Shown one piece after another: positions 1 to 6,997 of a stretch of 61,614 bases of DNA (the first letter of the stretch is position 1; the number at the start of each line of letters is the position of its first letter). The translations under genes and the position numbers were made by a program. This stretch comes from an uncultured Erysipelotrichaceae bacterium. Its GTDB lineage: Bacteria > Bacillota_I > Bacilli_A > Erysipelotrichales > Erysipelotrichaceae. The DNA lies in assembly GCA_944327105.1 (NCBI GenBank), contig CALVGN010000027.1:1-61614 (forward strand), in the 5' to 3' direction. Under the pieces are notes generated by a model. The model did no database searches. It was not told the DNA's origin and was given only the letters and a program-made list of their open reading frames with translations.

Positions 1-127
1 TTCTGCCCTACGATGGGTGATGGCACACCCGTAGCTCGCACTACGACCTAGCAGAAATGTACTGGTCAGCCACAATATGGTGGCGGGGTAGCGAGAATCC
101 CCTGACTTTAGTCATGGGGAGTGTCAA
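1..127 (+). mobile_element. Right end of an IS200/IS605-family element with omega-RNA (reRNA) scaffold, partial
   Basis: The first 127 bases look like the 3' end of a TnpB-type IS200/IS605 element. Seen: a hairpin at about 8-34 (GGGTG pairing with CACCC, closed by CTAC/GTAG), then the typical tail GCGAGAATCCCC, a terminal hairpin CCCCTGAC-TTTA-GTCATGGGG (about 98-118), and an end GTGTCAA at 121-127 resembling the TCAA right cleavage site of this family. Known: in these elements the tnpB 3' end and right end are transcribed as the guide RNA of the TnpB nuclease, the guide being the flank just past the element. Here the guide would begin at 128. Positions 1-51 also read as an open frame ending in TAG (FCPTMGDGTPVARTTT), possibly the last residues of TnpB. 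The rest of the element lies outside the window. Confidence 0.72.
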
Positions 128-196
128 ATCATTCCAGATGGAAGCGTGACCTTAAAACTGGGTGATCATGTTTTGATTAATCATGACTTCAGTTGA
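128..196 (+). pseudogene. Possible 3' remnant of a gene interrupted by the IS605-type element
   Basis: Directly after the presumed IS right end, a frame is open from 128 to a TGA at 194-196 and reads IIPDGSVTLKLGDHVLINHD followed by FS. The wording is protein-like, and the frame starts exactly at the IS boundary. This would fit a host gene cut by the insertion, with its 5' part outside the window. No family is recognised, and 22 codons are too few to be sure this is coding. The stretch 197-314 holds no convincing gene. Confidence 0.3.
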
Positions 197-314
197 TGAT
201 CAGATGAGATTTTTGGTTTTTTCGTTATTTAGCGGACATGGAAGATACTTCGATATGATCAATGAATGGAGATTGCACGATTAAGATCATTCGGAAAAAT
301 AATGCATATGATCC

Positions 315-341
315 AGACGGAAATATATTCCGTCTTTTTTT
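315..341 (+). terminator. Intrinsic terminator upstream of the comG operon
   Basis: Perfect inverted repeat AGACGGAA-TATAT-TTCCGTCT (315-335) followed by seven T. It isolates the comG operon from upstream transcription. Its T tract also supplies the TTTTGT of the comGA promoter-like element. Confidence 0.85.
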
Positions 342-372
342 GTTGTATTTGATCTTCTGTGTCTCTTAAGGA
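337..372 (+). promoter_or_regulatory. Putative alternative-sigma promoter of comG operon (TTTTGK-N17-GTCTCWTAAGGA)
   Basis: TTTTGT at 338-343, exactly 17 bases, then GTCTCTTAAGGA at 361-372, 15 bases before the comGA start. The same two blocks at the same spacing occur upstream of the prepilin peptidase (45866-45901), recN (19460-19494, minus) and the first T7SS gene (61318-61353, minus). No sigma-A promoter is evident here. The GTCTC block loosely resembles the GTC-type -10 of ECF sigma factors. The role is inferred. Confidence 0.6.
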
Positions 373-387
373 GATGAAAGGAGGGAA

Positions 388-1341
388 ATGAAAGAGGCAT
401 TGGGATATTTGATGGAGACGGCATTATCCAAGGGTGCCAGTGATATTCATATGACGATCGAAAATCATCAAGCCAGTTATGAATTGCGCATCGATGGTGC
501 GTTGATCGCTATATCGGTCAAGAAGGAGCTTAAAGATGAACGTCTGTTTCAATATCTCAAATTCATTGCTCATTGTGAACTGGCGGACGCGTCACGTCCG
601 CAGACCGGAAGTTTTGTCTACGATAATGGCAAGAAACAGTATGCTTGTCGCTTTGCCGTGATGAGTACCCGTTATCGCATGGTCGGTGTCATCCGTATAT
701 TGGATCGAACCATGCTGATCCCGTTGAATCATCTTACGCCCGATACGGCGATCCGAATGATTTTTGAACAGGTGATCACGTTGCATCATGGTTTGGTCAT
801 CCTCTGCGGTGCCACCGGCAGCGGTAAGACCACTACCGCCTATTCGTTGCTGAATGCTATGAAAAACCGAAAGATCTATACGATCGAAGATCCGATCGAA
901 ATCTATTATCCGCATTTGATGCAGGTACAGATCAATGAAGCCAACCATATGGATTATGGGGATGCCATCAAACAGATCATGCGTCATGATCCGGATGTGA
1001 TTTTCATCGGAGAGATCCGTGATGAAACGGCAGCGCATATGGCTTTGCGTGCTGCATTGACAGGACACTTGGTGATCGCCACACTGCATGCCGGCAGTGC
1101 GGTCAGTGCATATCATCGCTTGCTCGATTTAGGTGTGGATGGTGCATCACTTATGGATAGCATTGCCTATTTGTGTTATCAGCAATTGTTGGTCGATCCA
1201 TCGACACGGATCAAATTCACGATGGTCGAAGCCATGGATCATGATGCCTTGATGGCGTATGTTCGATTCAATAAGATCACATATGACACGGTTCAAACCA
1301 AAATCGAAAGACTCCACGGCAATGCATTGGTGGTCAATTGA
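388..1341 (+). CDS. comGA: ComGA competence pseudopilus assembly ATPase
   Basis: Secretion/pilus ATPase of the PulE/VirB11 superfamily that powers assembly of the competence pseudopilus at the membrane. In the 317-aa product the Walker A motif GATGSGKTTT lies near residue 141 and the Walker B region DPDVIFIGEIRDE near 205, with the Asp and His boxes between and after. The start follows a strong GAAAGGAGGG site ending three bases before ATG 388. The length matches Gram-positive ComGA, which lacks the long N-terminal domain of Gram-negative PilB. It is the first gene of seven tightly overlapping comG genes and sits under the shared promoter-like element at 337-372. Identity is confident from motifs plus context. 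Confidence 0.95.
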   Translation: MKEALGYLMETALSKGASDIHMTIENHQASYELRIDGALIAISVKKELKDERLFQYLKFIAHCELADASRPQTGSFVYDNGKKQYACRFAVMSTRYRMVGVIRILDRTMLIPLNHLTPDTAIRMIFEQVITLHHGLVILCGATGSGKTTTAYSLLNAMKNRKIYTIEDPIEIYYPHLMQVQINEANHMDYGDAIKQIMRHDPDVIFIGEIRDETAAHMALRAALTGHLVIATLHAGSAVSAYHRLLDLGVDGASLMDSIAYLCYQQLLVDPSTRIKFTMVEAMDHDALMAYVRFNKITYDTVQTKIERLHGNALVVN

Positions 1342-2326
1342 ATTAACCAATCACCATTTCGATAGTGCGGATATGGTAATGTTATCGACATTGCTCAGTC
1401 AGCATTATGCAGTGGATTTCATTTTTGAATTGATTAAAGATAAACGCAATAGTCGATTCATCGAGGCGATCGAAGATCAGCTCAATCATGGTCAAACCAT
1501 AGCAATGGCATTAAAACCCTATTTGCCCCATGCTTATCGATCCTATTTTGATGGCTTGATCCAGGTGTTGCCATTGGATGCAACATTGACTCAATGTGAT
1601 GCCTTGATCCAAACGAAAAAGAAACAACGTCAGTTTTGGATCAAACACACACTACCATCGATCGGATTATTGCTGATCTGTTTGATCGGGATATTGCTGT
1701 TTCGCAGTTTTGGTATCCCCATGATCCAGTCTTTAGCTGACTCATTTCATCAATCATTATCCTGGATCACACCGTTGGATCATGCGCTTTTGGGTTTGAC
1801 CATCGGCTTGATGCTGATCTTGTGCATCGTTGCGATCATTGCCATTTTACTGGTGATTCCAAAGGGATTATTGGGATTGATGCGTATCGCGCATCGTTTA
1901 TCGTCCCATCATCTATTGGTCCAATTGGTTTCAGTGGATTTTTCCGTTTATTTCAATTTATGTTTGAAAGCCGGTTTATCCACGATCGATACATTGCAAT
2001 TGCTTTCTTCGATCCATCGTTCGATCGTGGCACCATTAGCGAATGCATTGTTATCTCGATTGGAGAAAGGGGATGGATTTCATGTGGCGTTATCGGTTAG
2101 CGGGTTGGATGATACATTGATCAAATTTTTGACACTCAGTGAGTATAGCGGAAAAGCGGCATTGGCACTGGATGCATATGGTCAAGTCACAACGATGACC
2201 ATTGCACGAAAAAGCACACGCATGGCGAAGATCATTCAAATTTTATGTTATGGCTGTATCGGTGTTTTGATCATCTGCATCTATCAGGTGTTGTTTTTGC
2301 CGATGAACATCATTGCCAATATGTAA
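1322..2326 (+). CDS. comGB: ComGB competence pseudopilus platform membrane protein
   Basis: Inner-membrane platform protein of the T2SSF/PilC family, partner of ComGA in pseudopilus assembly. The 334-aa product has hydrophobic segments around residues 115-135, 165-190 and 305-325, the last ending FLPMN, as usual for the family. ATG 1322 is chosen because it overlaps comGA by 20 bases. An in-frame ATG at 1259 would give 355 aa with an overlap of 83 bases, and neither has a strong ribosome site, so the start is uncertain. A dispersed palindrome ATGGTCAAACCAT sits at 1488-1500, and another copy ATGGTTCGACCA at 2327-2338 follows the stop. Confidence 0.9.
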   Translation: MHWWSIELTNHHFDSADMVMLSTLLSQHYAVDFIFELIKDKRNSRFIEAIEDQLNHGQTIAMALKPYLPHAYRSYFDGLIQVLPLDATLTQCDALIQTKKKQRQFWIKHTLPSIGLLLICLIGILLFRSFGIPMIQSLADSFHQSLSWITPLDHALLGLTIGLMLILCIVAIIAILLVIPKGLLGLMRIAHRLSSHHLLVQLVSVDFSVYFNLCLKAGLSTIDTLQLLSSIHRSIVAPLANALLSRLEKGDGFHVALSVSGLDDTLIKFLTLSEYSGKAALALDAYGQVTTMTIARKSTRMAKIIQILCYGCIGVLIICIYQVLFLPMNIIANM

Positions 2327-2352
2327 ATGGTTCGACCAGGAAAGGAGAAATC

Positions 2353-2655
2353 ATGAATCAAAAAGTCAAAGGGTTTACACTGCTAGAAATGATCATCGTC
2401 GTCTGTGTGATCGCGGTGATCTATTTGCTGGCAGTACCGAATATTCAGAAAGTGATGAACGTGGTGGATAACAAAGGGTGCGCATCCTTGACCAAAGTCG
2501 TGGATGCGGCGATATTGGAATATAAATTGGAATATGATGTCTATCCCAATTCCGTATCCGAATTGGTCAATGCTGGGTTTTTAAGTGAAGATCAAACCAC
2601 CTGCAGCAATGGGATGAGTATCGGGATCAATAATGGTCAAGCTGTGGCGGGTTAA
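2353..2655 (+). CDS. comGC: ComGC major competence pseudopilin
   Basis: Main subunit of the DNA-uptake pseudopilus. The 100-aa product carries the class III prepilin signal KGFTLLEMIIVVCVIAVIY at residues 6-24: cleavage follows the G of KG, Glu5 of the mature form is present, and a hydrophobic helix follows. Two Cys (near residues 39 and 86) may form a disulfide. ATG 2353 is chosen because AAAGGAGAAATC precedes it directly; the frame is open further upstream but without a site. It would be processed by a prepilin peptidase, and the candidate at 46006-46392 shares this operon's promoter-like element. Confidence 0.95.
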   Translation: MNQKVKGFTLLEMIIVVCVIAVIYLLAVPNIQKVMNVVDNKGCASLTKVVDAAILEYKLEYDVYPNSVSELVNAGFLSEDQTTCSNGMSIGINNGQAVAG

Positions 2656-2968
2656 AGGATTTACCATGGTCGAAACCATGATCGTCATGGCAATCTTGTC
2701 CAGCGTAACATTCACCATGGTATCGATGATACGACCACTGGAATATCGATTGGCAGCTCAACAAACATCCTTGGCGTTGTATACCCAATCGTTATCCATG
2801 ATCGATGCCAATCGATATGATGTTCCGAACGTGGATGGCTGCAGTATCGATCAATGGTTCTACTATCCGGGTGGGACCGTCAATCAAGCCAATACCTATT
2901 ACTGTGATCATCATTCCATCATCGTTCATCTTGGAAGCGGCAACATTGAAATCGAAAGGCTTTATTGA
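2633..2968 (+). CDS. comGD: ComGD-like minor pseudopilin
   Basis: Second pseudopilin. The 111-aa product begins MVKLWRVKGFTMVETMIVMA, a prepilin cleavage site with Glu at mature position 5 followed by a hydrophobic helix. It overlaps comGC by 23 bases, suggesting translational coupling; the ribosome site is weak. Assignment as ComGD rests on position (third pilin-type gene after comGB) and the prepilin signal, since these minor pilins diverge strongly. A palindrome variant ATGGTCGAAACCAT lies near 2667. Confidence 0.8.
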   Translation: MVKLWRVKGFTMVETMIVMAILSSVTFTMVSMIRPLEYRLAAQQTSLALYTQSLSMIDANRYDVPNVDGCSIDQWFYYPGGTVNQANTYYCDHHSIIVHLGSGNIEIERLY

Positions 2969-3221
2969 AACCGATGCATTGATCGGGTTTGCGATCATCA
3001 TAGTTTTGACCACTCTGGTTTTGGGATTGGCATATGTCCATCAAGGCTATGAATCCACCATCCGTACCACCATTGAATGGATCGATCAACAGATATCCTT
3101 AAACTTGAATTCGATCGATACGTGCATCATTACCTATGTTCCCGAACCCAGTGAAGAAAGTGAATGGGACATGGAAATGGAGGAAGACAGTGATGAAAGT
3201 GAAGGGGAGTCTGTTGATTAG
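2946..3221 (+). CDS. ComGE-like minor pseudopilin with acidic tail
   Basis: 91-aa product starting at TTG 2946, chosen because GGAAG (2933-2937) precedes it at good distance and the protein then starts MKSKGFIETDALIGFAIIIV, a prepilin-type signal (KGFIETD). The frame is open further upstream but inside comGD. The last 25 residues are strongly acidic (SEESEWDMEMEEDSDESEG), partly because they overlap the comGF start. By order this is the comGE position. The odd tail could be a consequence of the gene overlap rather than function. Confidence 0.6.
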   Translation: MKSKGFIETDALIGFAIIIVLTTLVLGLAYVHQGYESTIRTTIEWIDQQISLNLNSIDTCIITYVPEPSEESEWDMEMEEDSDESEGESVD

Positions 3222-3585
3222 TGCATTATTGGCACTATTTGTCAGCTCCATGGCATATCTATTGCTTGCCAATGGATTACGGGTCATTGCAAATAGCGGT
3301 GCAGAACCGTGGATGGTGCAAAATGCGATCGATATCGCTTTGCTACAGCAACGATTGATCTATGCGAGTGAGTTTAGTGTCACTGATGATCGATTGACAT
3401 TTTCTAGCGAAGGAAAAACGTGGGAGTTGAAACAGATCGATGACCATCTGGTCCTGACACCGGGTAGCCAGTATTTTGCAAGCCGCATCGATGAGCTATC
3501 CTTTCGGATCAATGGTTCAACCATTGAATGCACATTGGTACAAGATGATGTTGAACGTATCATTGCTTTAGCATATGTGGAATAA
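3193..3585 (+). CDS. ComGF-like competence pseudopilus protein
   Basis: 130-aa product with an N-terminal hydrophobic helix (LLISALLALFVSSMAYLLLA, residues 6-25) followed by a globular region ending LVQDDVERIIALAYVE, similar in layout to ComGF. ATG 3193 is chosen because GGAGGAAG precedes it by about 7 bases; an upstream in-frame ATG at 3136 would lie inside comGE without a site. The usual prepilin cleavage is not obvious (VKGSLLISA keeps only KG). A perfect dispersed palindrome ATGGTTCAACCAT lies at 3512-3524. Confidence 0.65.
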   Translation: MKVKGSLLISALLALFVSSMAYLLLANGLRVIANSGAEPWMVQNAIDIALLQQRLIYASEFSVTDDRLTFSSEGKTWELKQIDDHLVLTPGSQYFASRIDELSFRINGSTIECTLVQDDVERIIALAYVE

Positions 3586-3934
3586 AATCCATGGATTCTT
3601 TTCGACGGTGGCGTTGTATTATCTGTTGATCGTATCTACATTGATTTTGATCGAAACCACTTTGATCGTCCAAAATCTGCATACTCTCGAAAATCTCAAA
3701 CTCACCATCGAACCCATTACAGCATCGCATTCGTTAATGGCTGCATTGCGTTGTGCCATATGGAATCATGAGTCATACGGTTATCTAAATGAATCGAACG
3801 TTACATTGGAGTTTGAAACAGATTTTGAAAGTGAAAGTGGCAATGCCACATTGTGTTCGATCGGTTGCACGACATTTACCTATAGCTTTGATTTCGATAA
3901 CCTCACTGATTTTCAAATCCGCGTTCTCGATTGA
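3575..3934 (+). CDS. ComGG-like last protein of the competence pilus operon
   Basis: 119-aa product overlapping comGF by 11 bases. One N-terminal membrane helix (VALYYLLIVSTLILIETTLI, residues 12-31), then a small domain with two closely spaced Cys near residue 93 (TLCSIGCTTF). Position at the end of comGA-GF suggests a ComGG-like minor pilin, but there is no clear motif; the call is mainly contextual. Its stop codon overlaps the efp promoter. Confidence 0.5.
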   Translation: MWNKIHGFFSTVALYYLLIVSTLILIETTLIVQNLHTLENLKLTIEPITASHSLMAALRCAIWNHESYGYLNESNVTLEFETDFESESGNATLCSIGCTTFTYSFDFDNLTDFQIRVLD

Positions 3935-3958
3935 CAGAATCGAACTTTTCTCTATACT
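3931..3958 (+). promoter_or_regulatory. Sigma-A-type promoter of efp
   Basis: TTGACA at 3931-3936, 16-base spacer, TATACT at 3953-3958. A near-consensus vegetative promoter that overlaps the stop of the last comG gene and starts the efp unit. Its clear consensus contrasts with the comGA upstream region. Confidence 0.8.
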
Positions 3959-3989
3959 ACTATTCGTAAAGTAGAGGAAAAATAGAGCA

Positions 3990-4547
3990 ATGATTATCGT
4001 AAATGATTTGAAACCCGGAACCACATTTGAAAATGAAAACAACATCTATGTGGTTTTGGATCTGCAGTTGAATAAAACTGCCATGCGTCAGATGATCGTC
4101 AAGGTCAAGGTCCGCAATTTGCGTACCGGTGTCATCAACGAATTGACATTTACCGGCGGAGACAAAGTCGAACAAGCCCATGTCGAAAAACGCCAGATGC
4201 AGTATCTCTACGATTCCGGCGATGCATTGGTATTCATGGACAATGATACCTATGATCAGATCGAAATCGGTAAAGACCGTCTGGAATGGGAAATGAAATT
4301 CCTTAAAGAAAACGATATGGTCACCGTGACGTCTTATGAAGGTGAAATTTTGGGTGTGGCATTGCCGGATAAGGTTGCGTTGAAAGTGGTTGAATGCGAA
4401 CCGGCTGTCAAAGGCGATACCGCAACCAGTGCCAGCAAAAACGCCAAAGTCGAAACCGGGTTGGAACTGCGTGTACCGTTGTTTATCAACCAGGATGAAA
4501 TGATCCTGGTCAATACGGCCGATGGCAAATACAGCGGACGTGCGTGA
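3990..4547 (+). CDS. efp: Elongation factor P
   Basis: Translation factor that relieves stalling at polyproline stretches. The 185-aa length and the layout are typical: an N-terminal KOW-like domain starting MIIVNDLKPGTTFENENNIY, then two OB domains ending LFINQDEMILVNTADGKYSGRA. In the N-terminal loop, where other EF-P proteins carry the modified Lys or Arg, this protein reads LNKTAMRQM. It has its own promoter at 3931-3958 and a terminator at 4580-4605, so it is probably monocistronic. No dispersed palindrome occurs inside it. Confidence 0.96.
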   Translation: MIIVNDLKPGTTFENENNIYVVLDLQLNKTAMRQMIVKVKVRNLRTGVINELTFTGGDKVEQAHVEKRQMQYLYDSGDALVFMDNDTYDQIEIGKDRLEWEMKFLKENDMVTVTSYEGEILGVALPDKVALKVVECEPAVKGDTATSASKNAKVETGLELRVPLFINQDEMILVNTADGKYSGRA

Positions 4548-4579
4548 TCGCTTGATTTCCAACGAAATGATCATTGAAT

Positions 4580-4605
4580 GGCGTATGGATGACATACGCC
4601 TTTTT
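4580..4605 (+). terminator. Intrinsic terminator of efp
   Basis: GGCGTATG-GATGA-CATACGCC stem (4580-4600) followed by TTTTT. It lies just before the ruvA start. Confidence 0.85.
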
Positions 4606-4607
4606 CA

Positions 4608-5183
4608 TTGATTGAACGGTACATGATATTTACAGTGCACTGTCACATTGAATCCACATCACTGGGGGATATGGCGGTATTCGATGGGTTTAAAATACAG
4701 GTTCAACCGTGTTTTATCGTGGATGGTGAGAACCATGATTATCTGTTTTATGTCCAATATATGGATAATGATCGGATCCTGTATGTTTTTGATGACATCA
4801 TGGCTTTGAAGTGGTTTCTCAAATTGATCGATATCCAGGGGATCGGATGCCGTTTGGCATCGCGGATCTTAAAATCGATCCCTTTATCAGTATTCCATGA
4901 TGCTTTGTTGCATCGGGATACGTATGGTTTGACCAAAGTATCCGGTGTTTCCCGCAAGATGGCACAACGCATCATGGATGCGTTAGCTGAATGCGATTTG
5001 CTTGATCAAATCGACGATCGTTCTATTTCAAATGGAGTGTATACTCAAACACGTGCCGTGATGCGATCATTGGGATACGATGATTTGACCATTTCTACTG
5101 TGTTATCCAAAATCAGCACTCTGCATCTGAACGATCCACAATTGATTCTCAAGCAGGCATTGAAGGCGGTTGATCATGAGTGA
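4608..5183 (+). CDS. ruvA: Holliday junction helicase subunit RuvA
   Basis: Tetrameric DNA-binding subunit of RuvAB branch migration. The 191-aa frame starts at TTG 4608, three bases after the efp terminator T run; an ATG at 4623 is an equally possible start. The central helix-hairpin-helix region is recognisable (LIDIQGIGCRLASRIL and LTKVSGVSRKMAQRIM), and the C-terminal three-helix domain follows. The N-terminal OB domain is divergent (IESTSLGDMAVFDG instead of the usual G-V/I-GY pattern), so the identity leans on HhH motifs plus the adjacent ruvB, which it overlaps by 8 bases. Confidence 0.88.
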   Translation: MIERYMIFTVHCHIESTSLGDMAVFDGFKIQVQPCFIVDGENHDYLFYVQYMDNDRILYVFDDIMALKWFLKLIDIQGIGCRLASRILKSIPLSVFHDALLHRDTYGLTKVSGVSRKMAQRIMDALAECDLLDQIDDRSISNGVYTQTRAVMRSLGYDDLTISTVLSKISTLHLNDPQLILKQALKAVDHE

Positions 5184-6117
5184 AACCTTGAATCCGATGC
5201 ATCTGGATGAATTCATCGGTCAAAAACAGATCGTGGATAATCTGAAAATATTCATTGAATCGGCCAAAAAACGTCACACCGTACTGGATCATGTTTTATT
5301 TTATGGCGACAGTGGATTGGGCAAAACCACATTAAGTCGATTGATCGCTGATAGTTTTGATGCAACATTTAAAATCATCAATGCGGCAACGGTTGAATCC
5401 AGTGCATCATTGGCACATGTATTTGCTTGTGTCGAGCCAGGTGATGTCATCCTGATCGATGAGATCCACCAGTTAAATCCACGATGCGAGGAGTTCCTTT
5501 ATCCGATATTGCAGGATTATCGCATGGATTTTCTTATTCAGTATGCAACAAGCGGGAAAATGGTGAATCTGAAGTTACCGCCATTTACGTGTATTGGTGC
5601 AACCACCGCCATCAGTCAATGCAGCAAGCCCCTACGCGAACGCTTTCCGATCCAATTCCCCCTTAAGCCTTATACGGAAGAAGAGATCAAAGCCATCATC
5701 AGTCATCATGCTGATATATTAAAACTGAATATGGATGAGAAAGCCAAAACCATTCTGGCATCGGTTTGCCGCTATGTTCCACGTCGGGTCAATTCGCATT
5801 TGCGTCGGTTGCATGATTATCAGATCGTGTTGGATGCATCCTGCATCGATGAGTCGTTTATGATGAAATATCTGGGTGCCAATGAGTTGAACATCTATGG
5901 TTTAGACCATGTGGATCAGCGGATCATCAAGGCGCTGATCCACGCCGATCGTCCATTGGGTGCAGCGACATTGGCCAGTGTATGCGGCATCGATGAAAAT
6001 GAATTGATCCGATTACATGAACCCTATCTGTTGCAGCAGCAATTGATCCGTTATACGCATCAAGGTCGAATCGTCAGTGAAAAAGGAAAAGCCGTTTTCC
6101 AATCTCTTTCGCTTTGA
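5176..6117 (+). CDS. ruvB: Holliday junction helicase motor RuvB
   Basis: AAA+ motor that drives Holliday junction branch migration with RuvA. The 313-aa product has Walker A GDSGLGKTTLSRLIA near residue 45, Walker B VILIDEIHQL near 92, sensor 1 GATT near 143, and the arginine-finger region PLRERFPIQF. The C-terminal winged helix contains DRPLGAATLASVCGIDENEL. The start ATG 5176 overlaps ruvA, indicating translational coupling. Walker A GDSGLGKTT differs from the usual GPPGLGKTT but keeps the catalytic Lys. Confidence 0.95.
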   Translation: MSETLNPMHLDEFIGQKQIVDNLKIFIESAKKRHTVLDHVLFYGDSGLGKTTLSRLIADSFDATFKIINAATVESSASLAHVFACVEPGDVILIDEIHQLNPRCEEFLYPILQDYRMDFLIQYATSGKMVNLKLPPFTCIGATTAISQCSKPLRERFPIQFPLKPYTEEEIKAIISHHADILKLNMDEKAKTILASVCRYVPRRVNSHLRRLHDYQIVLDASCIDESFMMKYLGANELNIYGLDHVDQRIIKALIHADRPLGAATLASVCGIDENELIRLHEPYLLQQQLIRYTHQGRIVSEKGKAVFQSLSL

Positions 6118-6151
6118 TACAATAATGTCATTCACGGAAAGGATGAGTATC

Positions 6152-6403
6152 ATGACATATACCTATATTCCAAAAGGGGTCTGTTCCCGAAAGATGACAT
6201 TTGAATTGGATGATGACACCATCGTCTCGTTGAGTGTTGAAGGCGGATGCAATGGAAATCTCAAAGGGATTTCATCTTTGGTCAAAGGTCGGAAAGTGGA
6301 TGAAGTCATCCAAGCCTTGGACGGGATCCATTGCGGAAATAAGCCGACCAGCTGCCCTGATCAAATTGCGCAGGGACTCAAGCAGTACAAACACGCACAC
6401 TAA
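6152..6403 (+). CDS. TSCPD domain-containing small protein
   Basis: 83-aa protein of the TSCPD family (TIGR03905-like), named for the motif visible here as KPTSCPDQIAQGL near the C terminus. Conserved Cys occur at VCSRKM and GGCNGNLKGI. The function of stand-alone members is not established; related domains are found at the ends of some ribonucleotide reductases, so a redox or nucleotide link is possible. ATG 6152 is chosen because GGAAAGG lies about 9 bases upstream. A weak -10 (TACAAT, 6118-6123) at the ruvB end may start it. Confidence 0.8.
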   Translation: MTYTYIPKGVCSRKMTFELDDDTIVSLSVEGGCNGNLKGISSLVKGRKVDEVIQALDGIHCGNKPTSCPDQIAQGLKQYKHAH

Positions 6404-6426
6404 GGTGCAAAAAAGGTGCGATTTTA

Positions 6427-6455
6427 TTGTCTTTATCGCACAATTTGTGTAATAT
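6427..6455 (+). promoter_or_regulatory. Promoter of the rimP-nusA-infB operon
   Basis: TTGTCT (6427-6432), 17-base spacer, TAATAT (6450-6455), close to sigma-A consensus. It is followed by a hairpin leader before rimP. Confidence 0.7.
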
Positions 6456-6466
6456 AGAGAAGGTCT

Positions 6467-6500
6467 AAACAAAGGAGTGGGTCACCACTCCTTATTGTTT
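6467..6500 (+). promoter_or_regulatory. Hairpin leader upstream of rimP (rimP-leader-like)
   Basis: A long hairpin: AAACAA + AGGAGTGG, loop GTCA, CCACTCCT + TTGTTT, with a TA bulge. Structured rimP leaders are known upstream of this operon in other Firmicutes and are thought to give feedback control; here there is no long T tract, so plain termination is unlikely. Regulatory role is inferred from position and structure. Confidence 0.55.
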
Positions 6501-6517
6501 GATTAAATGGAGGGTGT

Positions 6518-6973
6518 ATGAGTGATCTGCTGAATCAACGGATTACGGAAGTGGTCGAATCCATGGGATATCACGTCTATGATATTCAATGGACCAAACA
6601 AGCAAACAACCGGGTATTGCAAATTGCCTGCGGTAAGGAAGATTTCTCCATGGATCTGGATGGTTGTACCATCGTATCCGATGCCATCTCAACGCTTTTG
6701 GATGATGAATTCGAAGAACTTGCCGATTATTATTTAGAAATTTGTTCTCCGGGAGCTGAACGGGAATTGACCACGCTTCAACAACGACTGTTGGCCAAAG
6801 ACCATAAAGTCTATATCCGCCTGGAGCATCCGATCAATAAATCGCTTGAATTTATCGGACATGTGGACGAGATCGACGAAAACAATCTGGTTTTGACATA
6901 TCGGGATAAAGCCCGCAGCAAAACCATAACCGTACCCACCAGTGAGATCGCATTCATGCGCCTGGCGGTTTAA
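6518..6973 (+). CDS. rimP: Ribosome maturation factor RimP
   Basis: 30S assembly factor. The 151-aa product has the typical N-terminal alpha/beta domain ending LEICSPGAERELTTLQQ (family signature VSSPGxxRPL, here degenerate but recognisable), and a C-terminal Sm-like beta barrel (VYIRLEHPINKSLEFIGHV). ATG 6518 follows a good AATGGAGGGTGT site. First gene of the operon shared with nusA, ylxR, infB and rbfA, the conserved bacterial order. Confidence 0.93.
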   Translation: MSDLLNQRITEVVESMGYHVYDIQWTKQANNRVLQIACGKEDFSMDLDGCTIVSDAISTLLDDEFEELADYYLEICSPGAERELTTLQQRLLAKDHKVYIRLEHPINKSLEFIGHVDEIDENNLVLTYRDKARSKTITVPTSEIAFMRLAV

Positions 6974-6997
6974 TCAAAAGAAGAGAAAGGTAAACAT

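Noticed and set aside
592..1116. Long open frame antisense to comGA
   Set aside because: Shadow of comGA; the sense frame carries all Walker motifs.
1259..1321. Upstream ATG as comGB start
   Set aside because: Would overlap comGA by 83 bases without a ribosome site; 1322 preferred, though uncertain.
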